Positions 17,739 through 25,829 of a stretch of DNA of 64,000 nucleotides are shown here, piece after piece; within the stretch, counting starts at the first letter, position 1, and each line of letters starts with the position of its first letter. Made by a program: the position numbers and the translations under genes. The stretch spans positions 7,247,246 to 7,311,245 of the forward strand of contig NZ_AP018288.1 of the NCBI RefSeq assembly GCF_002368335.1, read 5' to 3'. Under the pieces are notes generated by a model, which was given only the letters and a program-made list of their open reading frames with translations, did not search any database and had not been told where the DNA came from. The stretch comes from Nostoc sp. NIES-4103. Its GTDB lineage: Bacteria > Cyanobacteriota > Cyanobacteriia > Cyanobacteriales > Nostocaceae.

Positions 17739-17765
17739 TTCCCGACTTCTCAAAGAAGTCGGGAA
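17739..17765. terminator. Symmetric hairpin between dsbA-like and glycosidase genes
   Basis: Twelve-bp perfect arms (TTCCCGACTTCT / AGAAGTCGGGAA) enclose CAA, about 50 bases after the DsbA-like stop codon. It shares its core with the nrtC-nrtD hairpin, so it is probably a dispersed palindrome that serves as a terminator. Confidence 0.65.
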
Positions 17766-17817
17766 TATTAAGCTTTAATAAATTAAACAAGTCTAATTTA
17801 AATAATTTGTTAGCTGA

Positions 17818-18633
<816 letters not shown>

Positions 18634-18857
18634 ATTTATCAGCCCTGAAACCCACTATTGGCGGTATGACAAAATTCTTACTTACTGAAAATAAAAACTA
18701 AGTAAGTCAGCGATAAAAATTCAATGTATATAAATAATTCTCAGTTTTTGAAATAGGTTACAGAACAATTTATCGCAACAGATATGTTATTTGTTTCCCA
18801 TGTTTGTTTGTTTGATTTTTTGATTAATTAATATGATTTTTATGAGTCAATTTCAAC

Positions 18858-19004
18858 TGGGAGCATCCCAAGTTTGCAAATTTATTAACATAAAACTAGT
18901 TATTGCGAAGGTTGCGAAGCAGAATGTAGGCTCTTCGAGCTAACACTTTATTTCATAACACTTGCAATGACAAAATATGTTTTTACACATTTGGGATGCT
19001 CCCA
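18858..19004. mobile_element. 147-bp MITE with 7-bp target duplication TTTCAAC
   Basis: The ends are inverted repeats TGGGAGCATCCCAA(G/A)T(T/G)TG. The element is flanked by TTTCAAC at 18851-18857 and at 19005-19011. The paralogous segment at about 23130-23160 reads GTCAATTTAAACTTATCACTCC without the element, which is the empty site. It lies 10 bases after the stop of the first chitin-binding-type gene and has no coding capacity. Confidence 0.92.
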
Positions 19005-19014
19005 TTTCAACTTA

Positions 19015-19305
19015 TCACTCCTTTGGTGTACAACCTGAGTCTTCAGGTATATCACAAACTTCTAAAACAGCATTGAAGTATGTTCCAGGGGCACATGGCA
19101 TAAGTATAGGGACTCCTCGCTCACATTTATAGTAAACGTCACATTTTGTCTCATGAGGAAGAAATGTAACAATGTCATCTACACCATCATAAACAGGGCA
19201 AGATACTGTTGGTAATTCTTCTGCCTGGGCTGTGTTCAGCAAGAGTCCTGAGACAGCTACAATTACTAGAAAAGCAGAAATCACAGCTGACAAAAATTTC
19301 TTCAT
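19015..19305 (-). CDS. Secreted peritrophin-A/CBM14-like protein, copy 1
   Basis: The 96-residue product has a signal peptide (MKKFLSAVISAFLVIVAVSG... to AQA, ~28 residues) followed by one small domain with six cysteines spaced C-18-C-5-C-9-C-12-C-7-C. This spacing, with FLPHETKCDVYYKC, PCAPGTYFNAVLEVCD and a C-terminal Cys, is the pattern of chitin-binding peritrophin-A (CBM14) domains, which are common in animals and rare in bacteria. Three disulfides are expected and the protein should be exported. The ligand is unknown; chitin or another GlcNAc polymer is an inference from the family. The ribosome-binding site is AAGGAG, 10 bases before ATG. A paralogue lies at 23156, and both are divergent from an EF-hand gene. 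Confidence 0.85.
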   Translation of the reverse strand: MKKFLSAVISAFLVIVAVSGLLLNTAQAEELPTVSCPVYDGVDDIVTFLPHETKCDVYYKCERGVPILMPCAPGTYFNAVLEVCDIPEDSGCTPKE

Positions 19306-19825
19306 CTGAATTTAACTCCTTATTGCTTGAAGTATTGCTACAAATTACCCGTTAACTTATTCGTGCTTGCAAGCTTTAATTGTTCTTGTCTAGCATCAAG
19401 AATACATATGTTAGCTTGACAAAGCAAGTAGTGTAACGTAAATTTACTTAAAATAAAAGCAAAAAATTTGCTATCACTCAAGTTTAGTTATTTAATTACA
19501 ATCCTATAATCATTGCAACCCACAGGTCAGTTACTCCACTGAGGAAGCCACTGTGCGATCGCACTCTGCAAACAGCTTTGTGGCGTGAAACTTCTATGTA
19601 CCCGTCACTACCTTTCCTTAATCTCTTTTTAATCACTATGAGGAAATCAAAATAGCATCCTTAACCTGAAGTTTAGATCAAATCATAAATTGAGCGATCG
19701 CTGTCCAATCAAGTGAATCAAACGTCAGCCCTAAAGCAAACGCCATTCTAAAAAAAAGCTTAAATAAGGAAGTAATTAACCCAGATTTGGTATTCTTTTT
19801 GATATTTCCCAAAAATTAGAAGTTG
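19306..19825. other. Divergent intergenic region, duplicated at 23438-24312
   Basis: This region separates the CBM14-like and EF-hand genes. Blocks conserved with the second copy include the CBM14 leader (ACCCGTTAACTTATTCGTGC), a block TCTAGCATCAAGAATACATA at 19389, CCACTGTGCGATCGCACTCTG at 19548, and the operator-like motif described separately. A partial palindrome CAAGAATACATATG...GCTTG is centred near 19408. Conservation of noncoding blocks points to shared regulation or to recent duplication. Confidence 0.7.
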
Positions 19826-19841
19826 TACCAAGTTTCTGGTA
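19826..19841 (+). promoter_or_regulatory. Operator-like motif TACCA-N6-TGGTA, copy 1
   Basis: Perfect inverted pentamers lie exactly 49 bases before the ATG of the EF-hand gene. The same motif and distance occur before the two paralogues (24313 and 25043). Confidence 0.7.
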
Positions 19842-19889
19842 TTTGTTGGAATTAAAAATAACAATTAATTTTTGCCAAGGTGTATAAAT

Positions 19890-20435
19890 ATGATATCTGA
19901 ACTACTAAAAAATAAATTGGCAGTTTTTTTTCAAGCCATAGATGTAGATAAAAGCGGATTTGTAGAGCTAGAAGATTTTGATCACATTACTGCTAATTTT
20001 GCACGCATACGTGGTTGGGAACCTGGTTCCTCTGATTATGAACAGCTGCGTAATCAGCTACTACTTTTGTGGGAAAACTATTGGCTTAGTGCCGATCTTA
20101 ATAAAGACAACAAAATTCATTTAGATGAATTTCTGGAAAATTGCAATAAACAATTTATTGTAGATAATGACTCTTCAGCAGCAGCTTGGGAGCAGTCGAT
20201 GGTGACTTTGTTCAATATTATAGATATAGATGGAGACGAAAAAATTGCTTTAGAAGAATACAAGCAGTTTCTTACGGCATATGGTTTAAACACTAGTGGG
20301 TACGAAGAAATTTTTCAAAAACTTGATGTCAACGGAGACGGTTATATTTCTAAACAAGAATATTTACAGCTGATCAAAGAATACTGTGGCGATAACCCAG
20401 AAGCTCCCGGAAACTTGTTGTTTGGTTATTACTAA
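19890..20435 (+). CDS. Calerythrin-like protein with four EF-hands, copy 1
   Basis: This is a 181-residue soluble calcium-binding protein with no signal peptide. Four EF-hand loops are seen: DVDKSGFVELED (about residue 18), DLNKDNKIHLDE (about 72), DIDGDEKIALEE (about 117) and DVNGDGYISKQE (about 151). All have acidic residues at positions 1, 3, 5 and 12. Length and layout fit the calerythrin/sarcoplasmic calcium-binding protein group, suggesting cytosolic calcium buffering or sensing. The C-terminal tail NPEAPGNLLFGYY is conserved among the three local copies. ATG 19890 was chosen over an in-frame TTG 18 bases earlier because both paralogues start at the matching position (M-x-SEL) and AAGGTG precedes it. 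Confidence 0.9.
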   Translation: MISELLKNKLAVFFQAIDVDKSGFVELEDFDHITANFARIRGWEPGSSDYEQLRNQLLLLWENYWLSADLNKDNKIHLDEFLENCNKQFIVDNDSSAAAWEQSMVTLFNIIDIDGDEKIALEEYKQFLTAYGLNTSGYEEIFQKLDVNGDGYISKQEYLQLIKEYCGDNPEAPGNLLFGYY

Positions 20436-20533
20436 ATTATTGCTAAAAGTTTTTGAGATAGCCTAGAGATGTTCTAACGGAATATCTTTAGAGACAATGA
20501 ATCAAAGATGATTTATGAAGTAAAACTTAAATT

Positions 20534-20668
20534 GTAGTGGCGTGTCAAGGCTAAAATGTTGCAATAGATTTTCTTGTGGGGCGGGTAAGATACTCGCCAA
20601 TCACGGACGGGCGAGACGCCCATCCCACAAGAGTTTATTAATGCACTAAATTAGCTGAAACATTCCAT
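20534..20668. mobile_element. MITE family B, copy 1 (right end decayed)
   Basis: The left end GTAGTGGCGTGTCAAGGCTA is intact. The right end (TGCACTAAATTAGCTGAAAC) is a diverged complement. Inside is a nested inverted repeat (TTCTTGTGGGGCGGG ... GCCCATCCCACAAG) shared with copy 3 at 56166. It lies about 100 bases after the first EF-hand gene. Confidence 0.75.
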
Positions 20669-20755
20669 TAGCGACTGTCTTAAAAGTCAAGCGATCGCTA
20701 ATAAAAAAGAGGTGGTGGAAACATTGATACAACTGAGGAACGCTGCGTTAGATTC

Positions 20756-20907
20756 GGCGGTGTCTGGTACGAGCATGAAGAATAGTCTCATACCATTTCA
20801 CGAAATTCTTGATGCAAATGATTTTTCTTTCTCCCCCAGCTTCCCCAGCTTGTCTAAATGCATCAATTTTAAAGTGAAACAGTATTACCCCGCACCAGAC
20901 ACTCCGC
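20756..20907. repeat. Inverted-repeat segment, possible further MITE
   Basis: GCGGTGTCTGGTACG at the left and CGCACCAGACACTCCGC at the right are near-perfect complements about 115 bases apart. No target duplication was found. It ends just before the 3' end of the SBBP gene. Confidence 0.55.
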
Positions 20908-20918
20908 TTGAAACCTAT

Positions 20919-23036
20919 TTAAGGAGAAATCTTGGTAATAAATACATCAGCAGATCCAGCATTAGAACTTTGAAAAGCATTCTTTTTGGGGAAGTTGCTA
21001 GAAGCTGTTGCACCTGTAACGTATATATTGCCTAAAAGACCTAGAGTTATTGCTCTGCCTTGATCGTAACCACTGCCTCCTAAATAACTGGAAAAAACTA
21101 AAGCATTACCTAAAGAATTAATTTTAGTGACAAAGGCATCTTGTATGCCACCGAATGTCTTTTGGAAAGCATTCTTTTTCGGGAAATTGCTAGAAGCTGT
21201 TGTACCTATGATGTATGCATTACCTAAAGTGTCCACATCTATAGCTGCGCCATTGTCTATGTCACTACCCCCTAAGTAGGTAGAATAGACTAATCCATTT
21301 CCCCCTAAGTCTAACTTGGTGACAAAGGCATCATTTTGACCACCTGAGACATTTTGCAAGGCATTATTCAGCGGAAAGTTAGTAGAATTAGTAGTTCCTA
21401 CTACATATGCATTGCCTAAAGTGTTGACAGCTATAGATGTACCATAATCATTGCCACTGCCCCCTAGATAGGTGGAGTAAACTAAATGATCACCGTCTAA
21501 ATCGAATTTGGTGACAAAGGCATCGATTTGACCACCTGCTACACCAACATAGGCGTTTTTGAGTGGCAAGTTACTAGAAGTAGTAGTCCCTGTGACATAA
21601 GCGTTGCCTAAACTATTGATAGCTATATCAATGGCAACATCGTCACCATTGCCTCCCAAGAAAGTAGAGTAAATTAGAGCATCGCAATTTGGGTTTAACT
21701 TCGTCACAAATACGTCAATACCACCAGCCTTTGTAGTTTGAAAAGCATTTTTTCGTGGAAAGTCACTAGAAGTAGTAGCACCAGTTACATAAGTATTACC
21801 TAAAGTGTCTACAACTATTCCGTAACTACCTTCACTACCACTACCTCCCAGGTAAGTAGAGTAAGCTAGATGATTACCGGATGGGTTAAGCTTAGTGATA
21901 AACCCATCAAGAGATCCGTTCAATGCACTCTGAAAAGCATTCTTGAGTGGGAAATCGCTAGAAGCTGTAGTACCTGTAATGTATGCATTACCTAAAATAT
22001 CTACAGCGATAGAACCGCCATAGTCTGTGTCACTACCTGCAAGGTAAGTCGAGTAAATTAGACCATTACCGTGGGGGTTGAGCTTGGTGACAAACACATC
22101 AAAAGCGCCTGCACTAGTACTTTGCAAGGCATTTTTGCTGGGGAAGTTAGTAGAAGCTGTTTCCCCAATAATGTAAGCATTGCCTAAAGTATCCACGGCT
22201 ATCTGTTTAGGAACCTCAGCCCCACCACTGCCTAAGTAGGTGGAGTACACTATCACAGGGTCGATGACTAATGGTTGCTCGTGGTCATAATTAGCAAGAG
22301 CTATCCCTACTTCCTGCTGGTTTGATAGTACATAATTCCCTTCTATTAGCTGCTTGTCACCATCTATAATTTGATACACCACTGGCTTGTGTTGTTGTAA
22401 CACTCCATGAGGGGTGTGCATCAATAGCTGTCCCTGTTCATCAATTTGTAGTTGCTGCGCTCCTTCTATCTTCAGCTTGATTAGATTCGGATCTGCCTTT
22501 GGTGCAACTATTAAGTCATACTCTAATTGTCCTTGATTGCCGTAGTAAACTAAGTCAATACCCGGATATAACGAACTGTACTGCACTTGTGCATATGTCG
22601 GTATATCTGTGTGCCATTGTTGGGGGTTACTACCAACAAAATAGTTAACTTTTCCTGGTAATGGCTGTAATGCTGTTGGCTGAATATTGCTGTTAGTGCC
22701 TAGCCATTGTAATTTCAGTTCTGTGCCTTGGGCAATATTGTTAGACGCAGATAATTGTTGTTTATTTTCTAAATTAGAGAGTGCTAATACTGCTTCTGAT
22801 TGAGTGAGAAATAATGTATAGCCTTGACCGCGAGAGAGAAATTTTACCTGCTCGTCAGTTTGACCGAAGTTTGGTTGAAAACTTAAAGGTAAATTACCAT
22901 AAGCGGTAATTATTGGGGCTGTATTTGTTGCCTGTAAAGTTGGTGATTGGCTACTGGCAAAGGCTTGCTGATTGCAATTAGACCATAGCAATAGCAATAA
23001 ACAAAAGCCAGTCACAATTTTTTTTAAAGTTTGCAT
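20919..23036 (-). CDS. Exported SBBP-repeat beta-propeller protein
   Basis: This is an exported protein of about 705 residues. After a signal peptide (MQTLKKIVTGFCLLLLLWSN to AFAS) comes an N-terminal beta-rich domain (residues ~25-260) with NFGQTDEQVKFLSRGQGYTLFL and YPGIDLVYYGNQGQLEYDLIV, typical of the region that precedes SBBP repeats. Seven SBBP repeats of ~62 residues follow, each with DTLGNAYITGTTxSxxFP and VYSTYLGGSG, presumably one seven-bladed propeller. The frame is open to 23126, but the Met at 23036 starts a normal signal peptide and follows AAGGA. There is no anchor or sorting domain at the C-terminus. It sits between the two copies of the CBM14/EF-hand segment on the strand of the CBM14-like genes, so a shared extracellular role is possible but unproven. 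Confidence 0.87.
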   Translation of the reverse strand: MQTLKKIVTGFCLLLLLWSNCNQQAFASSQSPTLQATNTAPIITAYGNLPLSFQPNFGQTDEQVKFLSRGQGYTLFLTQSEAVLALSNLENKQQLSASNNIAQGTELKLQWLGTNSNIQPTALQPLPGKVNYFVGSNPQQWHTDIPTYAQVQYSSLYPGIDLVYYGNQGQLEYDLIVAPKADPNLIKLKIEGAQQLQIDEQGQLLMHTPHGVLQQHKPVVYQIIDGDKQLIEGNYVLSNQQEVGIALANYDHEQPLVIDPVIVYSTYLGSGGAEVPKQIAVDTLGNAYIIGETASTNFPSKNALQSTSAGAFDVFVTKLNPHGNGLIYSTYLAGSDTDYGGSIAVDILGNAYITGTTASSDFPLKNAFQSALNGSLDGFITKLNPSGNHLAYSTYLGGSGSEGSYGIVVDTLGNTYVTGATTSSDFPRKNAFQTTKAGGIDVFVTKLNPNCDALIYSTFLGGNGDDVAIDIAINSLGNAYVTGTTTSSNLPLKNAYVGVAGGQIDAFVTKFDLDGDHLVYSTYLGGSGNDYGTSIAVNTLGNAYVVGTTNSTNFPLNNALQNVSGGQNDAFVTKLDLGGNGLVYSTYLGGSDIDNGAAIDVDTLGNAYIIGTTASSNFPKKNAFQKTFGGIQDAFVTKINSLGNALVFSSYLGGSGYDQGRAITLGLLGNIYVTGATASSNFPKKNAFQSSNAGSADVFITKISP

Positions 23037-23155
23037 CAGTCCTTTTTTGAAATATTTTACAGAACATTTTCTAGCAACAGATTTGTGATTTAGCATGATA
23101 TTGTGTTGGGATTTTTGATGAATCAATATGAATTTTAGGAGTCAATTTAAACTTA

Positions 23156-23437
23156 TCACTCCTGTGGTGTACAACCTGAGTCTTGAGGCCAATCACAAAC
23201 TTCTAAAGTAGCATTGAAGAATGTTCCAGGGGCACATGGCATAAGTATAGGGACTCCTTGCTGACATCTATAGTAAACGTCACATCTTGTCTGATGAGGA
23301 AGATGTTTAACAATGCTAATTTCATCAAAAACAGGGCAAACTCCCACTGGTTCTGCCTGGGTTTTGTTAAGCAAGAGACCTGAGACAGCTACAATTACCA
23401 GAAAAGCAGAAATCACAAGTAAAACAAATTTCTTCAT
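23156..23437 (-). CDS. Secreted peritrophin-A/CBM14-like protein, copy 2
   Basis: This 93-residue paralogue of the 19015 gene has the same signal peptide type (MKKFVLLVISAFLVIVAVSG) and one domain with cysteine spacing C-17-C-5-C-9-C-12-C-7-C. Conserved text includes HLPHQTRCDVYYRCQQGVPI, PCAPGTFFNATLEVCD and an invariant C-terminal QDSGC. Differences cluster before the second Cys, while the C-terminal half is nearly identical, so the fold is under constraint. The start has the same AAGGAG site. Export and three disulfides are expected; binding of chitin or another GlcNAc glycan is inferred from the family only. Its upstream region carries an insertion of about 380 bases absent from copy 1. 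Confidence 0.85.
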   Translation of the reverse strand: MKKFVLLVISAFLVIVAVSGLLLNKTQAEPVGVCPVFDEISIVKHLPHQTRCDVYYRCQQGVPILMPCAPGTFFNATLEVCDWPQDSGCTPQE

Positions 23438-24312
23438 CTGAATTTAACTCCTTGTTGCTTTATGTATTGCTAATTACCCGTTAACTTATTCGTGCTTGCA
23501 AGCTTTGCTGTAGAAGAATTTAACTCTCACCAAGACATAAATTTATTGACGCTACGAATTTTAGATTTTAAATTTTGGATTTTGGATTATTTTTTGATTC
23601 AGAGCAACGCCCCTAGTAGGCGGAACAAATCTAAAATCTAAAATCCTCAAGCTGCATCACCTTGTGGGTGAAGTAAATCTCAAATCTAAAATCCAAAATC
23701 TAAAATTGTTTGACTAATAGCTCAATTATAATTTAGTGGATTTAAATGCTTAACATTCCGCTAAAGCGAATTTTATCTATTAGCTTCGGAATGAATTTTG
23801 GGGCGGCTATCGTAACTGGTGGAAGATATAAGTCAGGCTTTAAAAAGCAGGAGTACATGATTTGCCCCATGATTTTGAAGTTACCGTAATTGTTATTATC
23901 TAGCATCAAGAATACATATGTTGGCTTGACATAGCAAGTAGGATAACGTAAATTTATTTAAAAATAGCAAAAAAATGCTACTACTCAAGACTAATTATTT
24001 AGTTACAATCTGATGAGCATTGCAACCCACAGGGCAGCTGCTACACTAAGGAAGCCACTGTGCGATCGCACTCTGCTAACACCTTTGAGGCGTGAAACTT
24101 CTATGTAACCTTTATTACTTTTTCTTAATCCCTCTTTAATCACTATGAGGAGATCACAATAGCATTCTTAACCTGAAGTTCAGATCAAATAATCAATTGG
24201 GCGATCGCTATCCAATAAAGTGAATCCTCCATACTTCAAAAAAGCTGAAAGCAGGAAGTAATCAACTAAAATGTAGTGTTGTTTTTTAATTTTTATCAAA
24301 AGTTGGAAATTG
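23438..24312. other. Divergent intergenic region, copy 2, with a ~380-bp insertion
   Basis: The flanks match 19306-19825. Between GCAAGCTTT (about 23500) and GTAATTGTTATTATCTAGCA (about 23888) lies extra sequence not present in copy 1. It contains a repeat bounded by AATTTTAGATTTT inverted copies and a second palindromic part (CATTCCGCTAAAG ... TTCGGAATG). If the CBM14 promoter lies in the conserved CTAGCATCAAGAATA block, the insertion has moved it away from this copy. Confidence 0.65.
23557..23707. repeat. Inverted-repeat element AATTTTAGATTTT ... AAAATCTAAAATT
   Basis: Perfect 13-bp inverted ends bound a stretch rich in rotated copies of GATTTTAGATTTTGG, also seen at 60565-60590. It contains the AGGGGCGTTGCT repeat (complement) found at 6777. 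It belongs to the insertion that separates the two conserved blocks of this intergenic region. Confidence 0.65.
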
Positions 24313-24328
24313 TACCAAGCTTATGGTA
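24313..24328 (+). promoter_or_regulatory. Operator-like motif TACCA-N6-TGGTA, copy 2
   Basis: TACCA AGCTTA TGGTA lies 49 bases before the ATG of the second EF-hand gene. The spacer differs from copy 1 while the pentamers are unchanged. Confidence 0.7.
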
Positions 24329-24376
24329 TTCGTTGAAATGACAAACAAGAATTAATTTTCGTGAGGTATCTAAATC

Positions 24377-24922
24377 ATGGCATCTGAACTATTAAATAAA
24401 AAAATGGCAGTTCTTTTCCAAGGCTTAGATGTCGATAAAAACGGATTTGTAGAGCGAGAAGACTTTGATCAAATTACTGCTAATTTTGCGCGGATACGTG
24501 GTTGGAAACCTGGTTCATATGATTATGAAAATCTGCACAATCAGCTGATATCAATGTGGGAAGATTACTGGATTAATGCCGATATTGATAAAGATAACAA
24601 AGTTTCTTTAGATGAATGGATTGAAAGTTACAGCAAGCAATACGCTGTAGATCAAGACTCTTCAACAGCAGCTTGGCAAGAACCAATGGCGACTTTGTTT
24701 GAAGTAATAGACATCGATGATGATGAGCAAATTTCTGTAGAAGAATACAAACAGTTGCTCACGGCATTTGGTTTTAACGCCAGTGGGTACGAAGAAATTT
24801 TTCAAAAACTCGATACCAACGGTGACGGTTATATTTCCAAACAAGAGTATTTACAGCTTATAAAAGAATTCTGTGGGGAGAACCCAGAAGCTACTGGAAA
24901 CTTGTTTTATGGTTATTACTGA
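24377..24922 (+). CDS. Calerythrin-like protein with four EF-hands, copy 2
   Basis: This 181-residue paralogue is soluble and has no signal peptide. Its EF loops are DVDKNGFVERED, DIDKDNKVSLDE, DIDDDEQISVEE and DTNGDGYISKQE. The third loop has lost the Gly usually found at position 6 but keeps its ligand positions. The N-terminal ITANFARIRGW segment and the tail NPEATGNLFYGYY are shared with the other copies. Start ATG 24377 follows GTGAGG. It is divergent from the second CBM14-like gene, as copy 1 is from the first, so the pair was duplicated as a unit. A role in calcium buffering or sensing is inferred from the family. Confidence 0.9.
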   Translation: MASELLNKKMAVLFQGLDVDKNGFVEREDFDQITANFARIRGWKPGSYDYENLHNQLISMWEDYWINADIDKDNKVSLDEWIESYSKQYAVDQDSSTAAWQEPMATLFEVIDIDDDEQISVEEYKQLLTAFGFNASGYEEIFQKLDTNGDGYISKQEYLQLIKEFCGENPEATGNLFYGYY

Positions 24923-25042
24923 TATTGGTGAGAGTTTTTTTTAGATAGCTGTAGAGATATTTCGACGGAAGGTCTTGAGGACAAATAAAGTAATCAACCT
25001 GGATTTGGTATTCTTACTAATTTCATCAAAAGTTGGAAATTT

Positions 25043-25058
25043 TACCAAGTTTATGGTA
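25043..25058 (+). promoter_or_regulatory. Operator-like motif TACCA-N6-TGGTA, copy 3
   Basis: TACCA AGTTTA TGGTA lies 49 bases before the ATG of the third EF-hand gene. It is embedded in a ~100-base upstream block conserved among the three genes. Confidence 0.7.
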
Positions 25059-25106
25059 TCTGTTGAAATTAAAATAAGCATTAATTGCTGTAAGGGTGTC
25101 TAACTC

Positions 25107-25652
25107 ATGGTATCTGAACTAATCAAGAAGAAATTGACAGTTTTTTTCCGAGGCTTAGATATCGATAAAAACGGATTTGTAGAACCAGAAGACTTTGATC
25201 AGATTACTGCTAATTTTGCGCGGATACGTGGTTGGGAACCTGGTTCATCTGATTATGAAAATCTGTATAATCAGGTAATCTCTATATGGGAAAATTACTG
25301 GATTAATGCCGATATTAATCAAGACAACAAAGTTGCATTCGATGAATACATTGAAACTTGCAATCAGCAATTTGTTGCAGATAATGATTCTTCAGCAGCA
25401 GCTTGGCAAGAACCAATGGCGGCTTTGTTTGACGTAATCGACATCAATGCTGATGGGCAAATTGCTTTAGAAGAATACAAGCAGTTGCTCACGGCATTTG
25501 GTTTTAACGCCAGTGGGTACGAAGAAATTTTTCAAAAACTCGATACCAACGGTGACGGTTATATTTCCAAACAAGAGTATTTGCAGCTGTTAAAAGAATT
25601 CTGTGGTGAGAACCCAGAAGCCACTGGAAACTTGTTTTTTGGTTATTACTGA
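25107..25652 (+). CDS. Calerythrin-like protein with four EF-hands, copy 3
   Basis: This third paralogue (181 residues) lies 184 bases after copy 2 on the same strand, a tandem duplicate without a CBM14 partner. Its loops are DIDKNGFVEPED, DINQDNKVAFDE, DINADGQIALEE and DTNGDGYISKQE, all with acidic ligands. The last ~60 codons are nearly identical in DNA to copy 2, including FNASGYEEIFQKLDTNGDGY, which suggests recent duplication or gene conversion. Start ATG 25107 follows AAGGG. Each copy has its own operator-like motif and the same 3' flank (GAGAGTTTTTTTAGATAGCT), so each may be its own transcription unit. Confidence 0.9.
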   Translation: MVSELIKKKLTVFFRGLDIDKNGFVEPEDFDQITANFARIRGWEPGSSDYENLYNQVISIWENYWINADINQDNKVAFDEYIETCNQQFVADNDSSAAAWQEPMAALFDVIDINADGQIALEEYKQLLTAFGFNASGYEEIFQKLDTNGDGYISKQEYLQLLKEFCGENPEATGNLFFGYY

Positions 25653-25724
25653 TATTGGTGAGAGTTTTTTTAGATAGCTGTAGAGATGTTCTGACACAAC
25701 GTCTTTACTCAATTACCAAACAAA

Positions 25725-25754
25725 AAACCGGATAACTATAAAGTTACCCGGTTT
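25725..25754. terminator. Bidirectional terminator between EF-hand copy 3 and fba
   Basis: Arms AAACCGGATAACT and AGTTACCCGGTTT pair over 13 bp with one mismatch, around a 4-base loop. A tracts on the left and T/A-rich sequence on the right suit both convergent genes. Confidence 0.75.
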
Positions 25755-25829
25755 ACGTATATCAATATTAAAACTCTCAGTCATGGAGGAGCATAGCAAC
25801 GCTTTGCCCCTACTCATGTTCTGACAGAA

